This document shows positions 23,428-31,929 of a stretch of DNA of 32,415 nt, one piece after another. Every line of letters starts with the position of its first letter. Position 1 is the first letter of the stretch. The position numbers and the translations under genes are program-made. The notes under the pieces were generated by a model. It worked only from the letters and a program-made list of their open reading frames with translations. It was not told the origin of the DNA and searched no databases. Source of the stretch: Elusimicrobiaceae bacterium (GTDB lineage: Bacteria; Elusimicrobiota; Elusimicrobia; Elusimicrobiales; Elusimicrobiaceae). The stretch lies in the NCBI GenBank assembly GCA_017475405.1, contig JAFVFN010000028.1, positions 1-32,415 on the forward strand, read 5' to 3'.

Positions 23428-24792
23428 TCAGTTTTTCAGTTCCTGCTTTAACGCTTCAGGCAGGTTAATCGCAGCTTTTAACAGGGAAGGTCGTTTCTTA
23501 ATCTCTTCCATAAACGCTGCGTCTCGCAGTTTATTGCGGTAGTTTTTCTCCTGAAATATGTATCTAAATTTCGGATACACGTCATAGGTCCCGGCCAGGA
23601 GTGCCACAATATCCTGCACGCCGACGATTTCTTCGTCCGTCGGAATTACAAAAATCTTTACTCGGGAATTGTCTGCTGAGATGCAGCATTCGGCTTTGTT
23701 GGTTTCGGCACAGGCGTTCTTTTCTTCGTCCAAAACAATCCCGAAATTTTCCAGTCCCTTAATGACCATTTCACGTACATTGGATGCGCGTTCACCGATA
23801 CCGGCTGTAAATACGATACAATCCAGACGGCCTAAGGCCGCCATGTACGCACCAATATATTTTTTGACGCGGTAACATTCTACGTCCAGGGCCAGTTTGC
23901 AGAGTTCATCACCGTTGGCTGCATTTTTGCGTACATCGCGTTGATCGGAAAACCGATCTCCCGTTAATGCGTACATCCCGGACTTTTTATTTAAAATCGT
24001 ATACATTTCTTCGGGTTTCATATTCAGTTTTTTCATCATATGAAAGCATACCGACGGATCAATGTCTCCGCTGCGGGTACCCATCACAAGTCCCTCTAAC
24101 GGCGTAAGTCCCATACTGGTGTCTAAACATTGTCCGTTTTTAACGGCCGTCACGCTGGCACCAGCTCCCAAATGGCAGACAATTGTGTTGACTTCATCTA
24201 CGTTCTTATCTAATAAAACAGCGGCTCGTCGGGAAGTATACAGCACGGATGAACCGTGAAACCCGTAACGGCGGATTTGATAATCGGTGTACCATTTGCG
24301 AGGCAAGGCATACATATAAGAAGAGGCCGGCATCGTTTGGTGAAAAGCGGTATCCATCACGCACACATGGGTTACGTTGGGAAGTAAAGCGCGTGCGGCT
24401 TCAATCCCCATAATGTGAGCGGGATTGTGCAGCGGAGCCAAATCGGCAATATTTTTAAGTTCCGCCACCACACTGTCATCTACGATAACAGATTTGGCAA
24501 ATTTACCGCCGTGTACGATGCGGTGTCCTACGGCACTGATAACATTGATATTTTCAATGACGCCGTGTTCTTTGTTGGTAATGGTTTGAATAACTAAATT
24601 GATAGCGTCTTTATGGTCTTTACAATTGCGGGCCAGTTCAAATGTCGGAAATCCGTTTCGGTCATGGGAAATAAAAGAGCCGTCAATACCGATGCGTTCC
24701 ACGCCGCCGGCGCACAGACTTTTTTTCTCTTCCCAGTCATACACACTGTATTTTAAAGATGAACTTCCACAATTTAAAAACAATATAATCAT
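23428..24792 (-). CDS. ackA: Acetate kinase AckA with C-terminal extension
   Basis: Makes ATP and acetate from acetyl phosphate in fermentation. The 454-residue product has the AckA N-terminal 'LFLNCGSSSLKYSVYD', 'GHRIVHGG', 'PLHNPAHIMGIEAA', 'DTAFHQTMP', 'RRYGFHGSS', 'HLGAGASVTAVKNGQCLDTSMGLTPLEG' (parts), 'MGTRSGDIDPS' and 'FTAGIGERASNVRE'. The family is about 400 residues; here about 55 extra residues follow 'GVQDIVALL', Lys/Arg/Glu-rich and probably helical. A GGAG ribosome site precedes the ATG. Phosphotransacetylase is not adjacent. This supports a fermentative energy metabolism. Confidence 0.95.
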   Translation of the reverse strand: MIILFLNCGSSSLKYSVYDWEEKKSLCAGGVERIGIDGSFISHDRNGFPTFELARNCKDHKDAINLVIQTITNKEHGVIENINVISAVGHRIVHGGKFAKSVIVDDSVVAELKNIADLAPLHNPAHIMGIEAARALLPNVTHVCVMDTAFHQTMPASSYMYALPRKWYTDYQIRRYGFHGSSVLYTSRRAAVLLDKNVDEVNTIVCHLGAGASVTAVKNGQCLDTSMGLTPLEGLVMGTRSGDIDPSVCFHMMKKLNMKPEEMYTILNKKSGMYALTGDRFSDQRDVRKNAANGDELCKLALDVECYRVKKYIGAYMAALGRLDCIVFTAGIGERASNVREMVIKGLENFGIVLDEEKNACAETNKAECCISADNSRVKIFVIPTDEEIVGVQDIVALLAGTYDVYPKFRYIFQEKNYRNKLRDAAFMEEIKKRPSLLKAAINLPEALKQELKN

Positions 24793-24825
24793 ACCAAATC
24801 TCCTCTTATTCCCATTATATCAAAT

Positions 24826-27075
24826 TTACATCAACGTCGCTTTGAGGCGGTCAATATGAGCCTGTGCTGCCTGCATGTGCGGGTTATTTTTATGGCGTTC
24901 CAAGAAGTCAGGTTCTGTAACGGTATCGGGGCCTGCATAGTACATATCGGCCCAGGCTTGTGCTTCCTTGGTGTCGCGGGCCAAGAGAGCCATGTTAATG
25001 AGCAGTAAATATGTATTGACGTTTACAGGGTCCAGACGCAGGGATTGCGTAAAATAGGTCTTGGCCTGTTTGAAATTTTCCCGGGCCAGTTGTTGGTACA
25101 AAAATGCTTGAGCCGGATCGGTCTGCGCTTGGCCCAATTGGCGCATAGCCAGGGTATAATGCAGTTGACCTGCATCTTGATGTAACAGTGCATGATTGGG
25201 GTTATGAGCAAACACAAAATCCAAATCGGCTTTGGCGCGTTCGAAATCGGTACGGGGGTGAGTCGTATCTCCTAAAGCCGGTACAAATCGTTTAGCAGGA
25301 TCCAGGGTCAGGGCAAATACATTGGCCCGGTATTGCCGGTATTCGCTTAAATAAGGATTAAGTCTGATCGCATCACTAAATGCTCCCAGTGCGGCCGGGG
25401 CCTGCTCCATTTGTACTAACGCAAAACCCAAGCTGTAGTAGTGATTGGCTAACAGGAACCGAAAGAAAAACACACACGGCAGCAGTGAGACCAGCAGCAG
25501 GATGCATACGGACAAACGGGTTGTTTGTCGGGTAATGCGTACATATATGTAGCAGACTGTCAAGACGCAGCCCACAAACGTCAGTATGGATACTGTATAC
25601 AGGATCCCTTCAACAAATGTTTTAACGGCGATGTTACGTAGTACATAATAAAAGGAGACTCCCATATAAATAACCGCGGCTGCTACGGACATCCACACAA
25701 GGGTACGTAATACCCACAGTATCCGCGGATATGTGGGTTTGAGGACAGGTGTCAGTCTGGCGGGAGAGTTTTGTTGCAATAGAGCCAACAGCACACCAAT
25801 GAAGACGGCTAGCAGTAGTCCGCTGGATGCAAAATGTATACTGATGTCTACAAACGCATGCAGTAAAAGACCCGCCAGGGCTGCGCTGTAACCCAGTAAA
25901 TAATAGCGTCGCGGGTCATCGGACAAGCAGCTGCGCATATTTTTAAAAGCACCGATAAATACGAATACAACGAGCCACAGAAACAATGCCAGTCCGATTA
26001 CACCGCCGGTAGCGGCTTGTTCAAGGTATTCGTTTTCGGCATGTTGGGTTTCATTATTGTGAGCGTTTTCAATATAAAAGATTTGGGGACGGCGGTAAGC
26101 GGGATATACAAGTTTAAAGCTGCCCGGTCCGGTACCCAGTATGGGGGAATCCTGGACCATTTCCCAAGCAGAAAGCCAGGTATACGCGCGAAAGCTGACC
26201 GACTGGAAGCGTTTGGCTGAATAAATACCGGTGGCACCGGCTGCTATGAGTAGAAGCAAGATGGCGATGATATTGGTTTTTTTAAGGTGTTTTTGGAAAC
26301 GAGACAAACAATTGGTATAGGTAAATGTGGCAAAGACCCACAGTCCGCCATAAGCGAGCCAGGCTCCTTTACTCTCGGTAAAGATTAAATCCAGTAATCC
26401 CAGTGCCAGTAATACGAGTAAGGACTTTTTTCGGGTATGTAAAAATTCGGCTCCGATAAGGCCGGAGGCAAACACAATAAAGGCTCCGAAAAAGTTAGGG
26501 TTGGCGTGTGTGGAAAAAATACGGTTGCCAAAAAATCCGTGCCAGGGAAGTAAATCCGCGCCGGGCAGCCAAATATTGATAATTTGTAACACGCCATAGC
26601 TTAGACAAATCCAAGCGGTCACAATGATAAATTTAGTGAGTGTTTGTACGTCTTTAAGCGTAAACTCGCAGGCAATCAGACAGCTGATCGCCCCATACAT
26701 CAGCAGGCGGATAAATTCTTCGGCTGCTTCCAATTTGTAGGGAAAGCATAAGAAACTAAGTGTCTGCCACCCTATATACATAAGGAGCGGTGCCAAAAAT
26801 ACCAGCGTGCGGCGGGTAAAAGGATTTTGCTGCTCGGTAATTTTAAGTGCGGTCCATAGCGTAAGAAGTAAGGTAGAACCGATCTGAAACAGCGTTAATT
26901 TGACATGTGCCGAATCATAGGTAGCCGTAAAGAACGAAACGCTGACCAGCAAAATAAGCCATCCGGTAAGAAACGGAAGGATTCGGCGAATAAAGGGAGC
27001 ACAAAGATTGCCGACAGCTGTAGCTTTTTGCTCGTCTCGCGCGCAGAGAGCGTTTGTTTTCGTTCGTTTTACCAT
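24826..27075 (-). CDS. O-antigen ligase-family membrane protein with C-terminal TPR-like region
   Basis: The chosen start is the ATG at 27075 (product MVKRTKTNALCAR), giving 749 residues; an ATG at 27195 would add 40 residues with no membrane or ligase character. About 12 membrane helices are visible in residues 25-600. The Wzy_C-type periplasmic loop is 'GTGPGSFKLVYPAYRRPQ' followed by 'NETQHAENEYLEQAATGG'. The last ~190 residues contain helix pairs typical of tetratricopeptide repeats ('YYSLGFALVQMEQAPAALGAFSDAIRLNP' (parts), 'FTQSLRLDPVNVNTYLLL'). Such proteins transfer glycans to lipid A core or, in the PglL/PilO branch, to pilins. With pilin and glycosyltransferase genes next door, a pilin O-glycosyltransferase role is possible but unproven. 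Confidence 0.82.
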   Translation of the reverse strand: MVKRTKTNALCARDEQKATAVGNLCAPFIRRILPFLTGWLILLVSVSFFTATYDSAHVKLTLFQIGSTLLLTLWTALKITEQQNPFTRRTLVFLAPLLMYIGWQTLSFLCFPYKLEAAEEFIRLLMYGAISCLIACEFTLKDVQTLTKFIIVTAWICLSYGVLQIINIWLPGADLLPWHGFFGNRIFSTHANPNFFGAFIVFASGLIGAEFLHTRKKSLLVLLALGLLDLIFTESKGAWLAYGGLWVFATFTYTNCLSRFQKHLKKTNIIAILLLLIAAGATGIYSAKRFQSVSFRAYTWLSAWEMVQDSPILGTGPGSFKLVYPAYRRPQIFYIENAHNNETQHAENEYLEQAATGGVIGLALFLWLVVFVFIGAFKNMRSCLSDDPRRYYLLGYSAALAGLLLHAFVDISIHFASSGLLLAVFIGVLLALLQQNSPARLTPVLKPTYPRILWVLRTLVWMSVAAAVIYMGVSFYYVLRNIAVKTFVEGILYTVSILTFVGCVLTVCYIYVRITRQTTRLSVCILLLVSLLPCVFFFRFLLANHYYSLGFALVQMEQAPAALGAFSDAIRLNPYLSEYRQYRANVFALTLDPAKRFVPALGDTTHPRTDFERAKADLDFVFAHNPNHALLHQDAGQLHYTLAMRQLGQAQTDPAQAFLYQQLARENFKQAKTYFTQSLRLDPVNVNTYLLLINMALLARDTKEAQAWADMYYAGPDTVTEPDFLERHKNNPHMQAAQAHIDRLKATLM

Positions 27076-27081
27076 ACTTAT

Positions 27082-27087
27082 ATTATA
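27082..27087 (-). promoter_or_regulatory. -10 box placing the transcript start at the ligase ATG
   Basis: Minus-strand TATAAT (27087-27082) ends 6 bases before the ATG at 27075, so transcription would begin at or next to the A of the start codon. No ribosome site is visible. The -35 position (TTCGGC at 17-base spacing) is a poor match. This suggests a leaderless mRNA. Confidence 0.4.
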
Positions 27088-27138
27088 GATAATTTGGGTA
27101 AAATGCCGAATCGTTTTTTTGCAGATCTGAATTTGAGC

Positions 27139-27167
27139 TTGATTTGTGCGGGCATGAATATTATAAT
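27139..27167 (+). promoter_or_regulatory. Promoter of the 27350 pilin
   Basis: TTGATT at 27139-27144, a 17-base spacer and a perfect TATAAT at 27162-27167. The start near 27174 gives a leader of about 176 bases. Confidence 0.8.
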
Positions 27168-27173
27168 AATAGT

Positions 27174-27349
27174 ATGAGGAGGGACAGGTTCCCATTATAA
27201 GTTGTGTTGTTGCTGTAGAGTACCTTGCCGTGTACTGTCGGGTGTATTTTATATGCCCGTCAGTAAGCAGGAGGCTCTTTGTGGCTGTTTCTTCTCATAA
27301 TTTCAAAGCGAAGAGTTACGGCTTTCGCTTTATAGTTTGAGGAGGAACT
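27174..27349 (+). promoter_or_regulatory. Long structured leader of the Cys-rich pilin
   Basis: The stretch contains no clear gene. A hairpin pairs TACTGTCGGG (27232-27241) with CCCGTCAGTA (27255-27264; one T-T mismatch) and can extend inward by GGTGTA/TATGCC with wobbles. A second pairs AAAGCGAA (27305-27312) with TTCGCTTT (27324-27331), just before the ribosome site GAGGAGG. The reading frame of the pilin is open upstream from 27173 to a TGA at 27338-27340, without an ATG. Confidence 0.55.
27314..27328 (+). repeat. Left copy of a 15-base inverted repeat
   Basis: AGTTACGGCTTTCGC here matches the reverse complement of 32082-32096 exactly. The two copies flank the pilin and glycosyltransferase genes (about 4.8 kb). 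The left copy lies between promoter and pilin start. A perfect 15-base pair somewhere in a window this size is near chance level, so its importance rests only on location. Confidence 0.45.
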
Positions 27350-28906
27350 ATGAAGAAAAAGGCCTTTACCCTGAGTGAATTGCTGGTAGTAGTGGTAATC
27401 ATAGGGGTATTGAGTGCGGTAGTATTACCGAAGTTTAGTAAGGTAATAGAAACACGCAAGACCACAGAAGCGGAAGAGCTGATGGCGGCTGTAAGAACAG
27501 AACAGGAAGCTCGTTGTACACTGAGTAGAAACTATACGGATAAAAAGAACAGTTTAGGTTCTTATAAAGACGGAAAGAACTTTAACTATAGTTTGGGAAC
27601 AGTCGGAATGACCGCCAGTGCAAAGAGCGGAAAATACACCTTGGAGATGCCATCTTATGCGGACGGACGCATCTGTTGCAGCAGCGGGTGTGATAACCTT
27701 AATAAGAGTTATCCGCTATGTAGTGAATTGACAGATACAAGTAAGACTCCGAACTATGTAGCGGGAAATGCGGACTGTGGAGTAGAACCTTGCGAAGGGG
27801 AGGATTGTTATGAACCGGTTGTGGAAGAGTGTAACAATACGGATGAACACACAGTCGGTACCACGACCCAAACGGACAGTGAGGGGTGTACGATAAGTAC
27901 AACCTGGACATTCACGGGATATCCTACTTGTAAGTGGAATAAAACAGAGAATAAAAATTGTCCGGAACCTCCGGATAATAAATGCGATCCGAATACCAAA
28001 CCCGAGACAGAAGCAGATTGTGCGTGTGGACAGAAAAAACAGCGTGTCGTAACATGTGATGCCAGTACGAATTACCAGTGGGAGATCCAGTTAGGATCTA
28101 GCTATGGAGGAACTGGCGGCTCAACAGATTCAGAAGGTTGGGGCGCTTGTACGGGACCTGTGAATGCTGATTGTGATTGCTGTGCGGAAGATTTTGCGGG
28201 CAACTTTGCACAATGTATTGCTGCGAAATACGGATATAATTCCACGGAATATAAGTGTGCTTCTGGCAGTGCTTCTGATTGTGCAGCAAGCCTTGGACTC
28301 TATACGGGAACCGGAAATAGTAAACCGAAGTATTCCAGTGAAGGACAGGCCTGGATGTCCAGCGGGTATAAGCGTTGGGCCTGTGACCATAATACACCTT
28401 GTTTAACAGAATCACCTTCCAAAGAGACTTCTTGTAATACCTGTGGTACACGTTCTGCTGTTTATGAATGCCAGGACGGTAAATGGGTATGGCTTGATGC
28501 GGGAGAGTGTAGTAAGACTCAAGAAGAATGCGCTCCCAAGTGTGACGGCGAAAAAGTGGGGACTACAAGACAGGTTACAACAGAAGAAAACTGTGACTAT
28601 CGCCACGATACCCAAATATGTGAAGAAACATGGAAAGGGTCAAACATGGCTACTTGGAGAACTCAATCTACGGAATATGAGTTAAAATCAGGTGTCGAGT
28701 GTCGTCCGTGTTCTGCTTCTTCTTGTTACAAGACTGAGAATGGTAAACGTTACTATTGTGATGGTACCACATGTAAATGGAAAGAATCCACCGGCGGAGG
28801 TGGAGGAGGTGGAGGCGGAGGTGGTGGTCCTGACTGTCACCGATTTACGGACATGTATACAGGATCTTTCTGTGATACCTGTCGTATTGCCAATGTGTGT
28901 TTCTAA
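27350..28906 (+). CDS. Extended Cys-rich type IV pilin (518 residues)
   Basis: The product begins as a prepilin, MKKKAFTLSELLVVVVIIGVL, with expected cleavage between Ala5 and Phe6 and Glu at mature position 5. The first ~130 residues are pilin-like ('LPKFSKVIETRKTTEAEELMAAVRTEQEARC', parts). The rest, about 390 residues, is unlike ordinary pilins: it has dozens of Cys, often in C-x(2-9)-C spacing ('CACGQKKQRVVTC', 'CNTCGTRSAVYEC', 'CRPCSASSC'), repeated Cys-rich units each with a Trp, and a run of 12 Gly before a Cys-containing tail. Disulfide-locked modules on a pilus tip or adhesin are the likely meaning. A strong GAGGAGG site precedes the ATG. No family is recognised for the extension. 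Confidence 0.88.
   Translation: MKKKAFTLSELLVVVVIIGVLSAVVLPKFSKVIETRKTTEAEELMAAVRTEQEARCTLSRNYTDKKNSLGSYKDGKNFNYSLGTVGMTASAKSGKYTLEMPSYADGRICCSSGCDNLNKSYPLCSELTDTSKTPNYVAGNADCGVEPCEGEDCYEPVVEECNNTDEHTVGTTTQTDSEGCTISTTWTFTGYPTCKWNKTENKNCPEPPDNKCDPNTKPETEADCACGQKKQRVVTCDASTNYQWEIQLGSSYGGTGGSTDSEGWGACTGPVNADCDCCAEDFAGNFAQCIAAKYGYNSTEYKCASGSASDCAASLGLYTGTGNSKPKYSSEGQAWMSSGYKRWACDHNTPCLTESPSKETSCNTCGTRSAVYECQDGKWVWLDAGECSKTQEECAPKCDGEKVGTTRQVTTEENCDYRHDTQICEETWKGSNMATWRTQSTEYELKSGVECRPCSASSCYKTENGKRYYCDGTTCKWKESTGGGGGGGGGGGGPDCHRFTDMYTGSFCDTCRIANVCF
28793..28828 (+). repeat. GGN triplet repeat encoding 12 glycines
   Basis: Twelve consecutive GGN codons (GGC, GGA, GGT in mixed order) encode a poly-Gly linker near the C-terminus of the Cys-rich pilin. 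Slippage in triplet units would change linker length without breaking the frame. Confidence 0.85.
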
Positions 28907-28917
28907 ACATTAAACTA

Positions 28918-28957
28918 TACCCCCAGGGTCACCATACACTTTGGGGGTACTTTTTTT
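28918..28957 (+). terminator. Terminator after the Cys-rich pilin
   Basis: TACCCCCA (28918-28925) and TGGGGGTA (28942-28949) form the stem, with a 16-base loop, followed by C and seven T (28951-28957). The next gene starts only 6 bases after the T-run. Confidence 0.85.
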
Positions 28958-28962
28958 ATGCT

Positions 28963-30429
28963 ATGAAAAAAGCAATTAAAATAATCTTTCAATTGGGGCT
29001 GTTGGTATGTATTTGTGCCAGTTTATACATGCGTACTTTGTTGTTTAACATGGCTTATGAGTACGATGAATTATTTACGGCTATTACGACAGATCCCTTA
29101 TTGTCATTTGGATGGATATATAAGCATTGGTTACTGGTAGATGTACATCCGCCATTATACAATGCTTTCCTATGGATATGGAACCATTTAGTGCCTTATG
29201 GTCCGGAAATATGGTTGCGTTTGCCCAGTCTATTGTTCGGGGTTAGCGGATTAGTGTGTGCGTGGATATGTTTTCCCAAACGCTTGGGTAAGACTGCGAA
29301 GTGGATATTTGTTTCTTTATTAAGTTGTAACTTATACGTCCTTTTTTATTCGCAACATGCACGTTCTTATATGCTCATGATGTTGTTATCAGTACCGGTT
29401 ACCTTTTTATTTTTAGCTATATTTCGTCGCATTTTGAAGCGTTGTTATATTTCCAAACAAACATGGATTAGTTTTGCTGTTTTATCAATACTGCTAAGTT
29501 GGAGTCATTATTTCGGAACTTTACTGGCAGGGATTTGTGCCGTATTTTTATGTTTAAAAGCAGTGCAAACTAAGTTTGAAGTCAAACCTGCTTCCCTGAC
29601 ATTGTTGATTATCGGAATTGGTTTTCTGCCGTGGATTATTCCTAATTTTATAGAGCAGATTTTTTATGAACGATTTTCCGGTAATTGGTGGGGTAATGAG
29701 GCTCAATGGCGGTTTATTCCATGGACAGTACTTTGTTTGTTATTTTCCAATTGGCGGGGAATTGCAATCATGGGAATATTATTGGCGGTAGGGACGGGAT
29801 GGTATATATATCGTTGGAAAAAGACAGGATATATTCCATTTGTACGAGAACAACTTGTGTTGCTAAGTGTATGTCTGGCCGCAATTGCCATAGTAGGTGT
29901 GGTGTCTTTAAAAACATTTTTATTTTACGGACGTTATTTTATCGCTTTTTTACCCAGCGCATATTTAATAGTTTGCGTTATTTTGGCGCCTGTTGTACGC
30001 AAAAATTTGTTAGCCAAAATATTGTGTGTACTTTTTTTAATCAGTAACTTAGTAGTATTTGGACGCGGACACCAGGAGCTCAGGTATACTCCCAAAATGC
30101 CTGTACGTATGCTTAGTCAGATATACCGAGATTTTTACCGGGGCAAGGAGATGTTTGTCATCGCGGTGGAAGGATTCCCTCCAGTGGTGATGCCGGCCAT
30201 GTACGGATTTTATGTAAACCGGGTATACGGTCTTAATGTGCCGGTAACAGAATTATTTTCTTTGGATGAAGAAACGAGGAACAAAGTCTTAGAACGCAAG
30301 GAAGAGGCTTTTATTTGGATGCCTAATTGTAATACTGAAAAACTGCAACAGGTAGCAAATAAATGGCATCGTTCTCTGGGGGTATACGGTCGGTTGCCCG
30401 ATACCTGTATTTTAAAAATTTCAGATTGA
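28963..30429 (+). CDS. GT-C glycosyltransferase, PMT/ArnT (GT39)-like, paralog 1
   Basis: Predicted inner-membrane enzyme that transfers a sugar from a polyprenyl-linked donor in the periplasm. The ATG at 28963 (MKKAIKIIFQLG) gives 488 residues; an ATG at 28897 would overlap the pilin and is rejected. About ten membrane helices. The first periplasmic loop has the acidic motif 'YEYDELFTA', with 'DVHPPLYNAFLWIWNH' further on, both typical of the PMT_2/GT39 family. A periplasmic tail after the last helix contains 'FPPVVMPAMYGFYVNRVYGL' (parts) and 'WMPNC'. It lacks a clear ribosome site and lies just after a terminator. The adjacent gene is a paralog of the same length. The acceptor is unknown; pilin or LPS are candidates. 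Confidence 0.85.
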   Translation: MKKAIKIIFQLGLLVCICASLYMRTLLFNMAYEYDELFTAITTDPLLSFGWIYKHWLLVDVHPPLYNAFLWIWNHLVPYGPEIWLRLPSLLFGVSGLVCAWICFPKRLGKTAKWIFVSLLSCNLYVLFYSQHARSYMLMMLLSVPVTFLFLAIFRRILKRCYISKQTWISFAVLSILLSWSHYFGTLLAGICAVFLCLKAVQTKFEVKPASLTLLIIGIGFLPWIIPNFIEQIFYERFSGNWWGNEAQWRFIPWTVLCLLFSNWRGIAIMGILLAVGTGWYIYRWKKTGYIPFVREQLVLLSVCLAAIAIVGVVSLKTFLFYGRYFIAFLPSAYLIVCVILAPVVRKNLLAKILCVLFLISNLVVFGRGHQELRYTPKMPVRMLSQIYRDFYRGKEMFVIAVEGFPPVVMPAMYGFYVNRVYGLNVPVTELFSLDEETRNKVLERKEEAFIWMPNCNTEKLQQVANKWHRSLGVYGRLPDTCILKISD

Positions 30430-30438
30430 GTTAGTAAT

Positions 30439-31929
30439 ATGTATTTTAATAAAACCGTATTGATTCGCATTTGTCAGTGGCTTTTAATAGGGTGTATCAT
30501 AGGTTCTATCTATATGCGGATTACCTTGTTTCACATCGGATACGAATATGACGAACTTTTTACGGCCATTACTACCGATCCTGCGTTTTCATTGAAGTGG
30601 ATATACCGTCATTGGTTACTTGTGGATGTACACCCGCCGCTGTATAATGTTCTCTTATGGATATGGAATCATTTTGTACCCTATGGCCCGGAAATATGGC
30701 TTCGGCTCCCCAGTTTTTTGATGGGAGTGGGAGCGTTACTGTGTGCTTGGATGGGGTTCCCCAAACGATTTGGCAGGATCGCCAGATTACTGTTTATTGT
30801 TTTTTTAAGTTGTAATTTGTACGCGATTGCTTATTCGCAGCATGCACGTTCGTATATGTTGGTTTTGTTGTTGGCAGTACCGTTAACGTTTTTATTTGTG
30901 AATATATCAAATAAGGTTGTCAGAAACTTTGCTGTTTGCCGACGGGAATGGATTGGTTTTGCGGGATTGTCTGTGCTGCTGTGTTGGAGTCATTATTTTG
31001 GTGCACTCTTATTTGGGGCTTTTGCTGTGGTATTATTGGTGCAGACAATATACTATAAACGTAACTTAAAATATTTTATGTTGGTTCCCGCAGTGGTACT
31101 TACCCTGTTTTTGCCGTGGCTGATTCCTAATTTTATTGCTCAATTGGAATTTCATCGTTTGAGTGGAAACTGGTGGGCTAACCAGGCGCCTTATTGGCAT
31201 TCCCTTCTCACATTAATGATCTATTGGACCGGTAGTTTTAAAGGGGCAATCGTTATGGGGAGTTTGTTGTTAATAATGGTGTTGGAGCGGAAAATAATTC
31301 ACACACAAAAAATTTTATTTTGGCGTAAAGAACAAATCGCATTGGGATTGGTGTTAGGTATATTTATATTATGTGTAGCTTTGATTAGTATCAAAATATA
31401 TATGTTTATAAATCGATATTTTGTAGTACTATTGCCCGTTGTGTATTTAATGTTAGCATTGTTTTTTGCTCCGTTATTTCGTAGAAGGGTGATCGTTGGC
31501 TTGGGAATAGTGGTATTTGTGTTGTGTGAACTGGAAAACTTTTGGGCCCAACATACAGACTATTTAACACGGGGAGATCTGAAAATGCCGGCACGAATGG
31601 TAAGTCAGATGTATCGGGATCGTTTCCCCGGTAAGGCCATGTTTGTGGTAGCGATGGAAGCCTTTCCGCCGGTAACTATGCCTGCATTGTACGGATTTTA
31701 TGTAAATCAGATTTATCATTTGGATATCCCGGTATATGAACTGTTTTCACTGGAAGAAAAAGAACGAAATGCTTTATTGAACAGCCAGGAAGAAGGGGTG
31801 ATGTGGATGCCGAACTGTACGGAGGAAAAGCTCCAAAAATTATCTCTCAAATGGAAAAATCGTTCTATTTATGTAACTGAACAAATAGGCCTAGTTTGTT
31901 TTTTGGAAATTGGTCCAGAAAAATCTTAG
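30439..31929 (+). CDS. GT-C glycosyltransferase, PMT/ArnT (GT39)-like, paralog 2
   Basis: A 496-residue membrane protein closely related along its full length to the upstream gene. Shared blocks include 'YEYDELFTAITTDP', 'HWLLVDVHPPLYN', 'YGPEIWLRLPS', 'YSQHARSYML', 'FPPVTMPALYGFYVN' and 'WMPNC'. This is a tandem duplication that has since diverged. The catalytic acidic motif and the HPP motif are kept in both copies, so both are probably active. It starts 9 bases after paralog 1 with no strong ribosome site and is probably cotranscribed with it. The downstream 460 bases hold no gene but the promoter and leader of the next pilin. Confidence 0.85.
   Translation: MYFNKTVLIRICQWLLIGCIIGSIYMRITLFHIGYEYDELFTAITTDPAFSLKWIYRHWLLVDVHPPLYNVLLWIWNHFVPYGPEIWLRLPSFLMGVGALLCAWMGFPKRFGRIARLLFIVFLSCNLYAIAYSQHARSYMLVLLLAVPLTFLFVNISNKVVRNFAVCRREWIGFAGLSVLLCWSHYFGALLFGAFAVVLLVQTIYYKRNLKYFMLVPAVVLTLFLPWLIPNFIAQLEFHRLSGNWWANQAPYWHSLLTLMIYWTGSFKGAIVMGSLLLIMVLERKIIHTQKILFWRKEQIALGLVLGIFILCVALISIKIYMFINRYFVVLLPVVYLMLALFFAPLFRRRVIVGLGIVVFVLCELENFWAQHTDYLTRGDLKMPARMVSQMYRDRFPGKAMFVVAMEAFPPVTMPALYGFYVNQIYHLDIPVYELFSLEEKERNALLNSQEEGVMWMPNCTEEKLQKLSLKWKNRSIYVTEQIGLVCFLEIGPEKS

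Noticed and set aside
28443..28913. Plus-strand frames of 73-80 codons overlapping the Cys-rich pilin
   Set aside because: They are shadows in another frame of a gene with a clear prepilin start and ribosome site.
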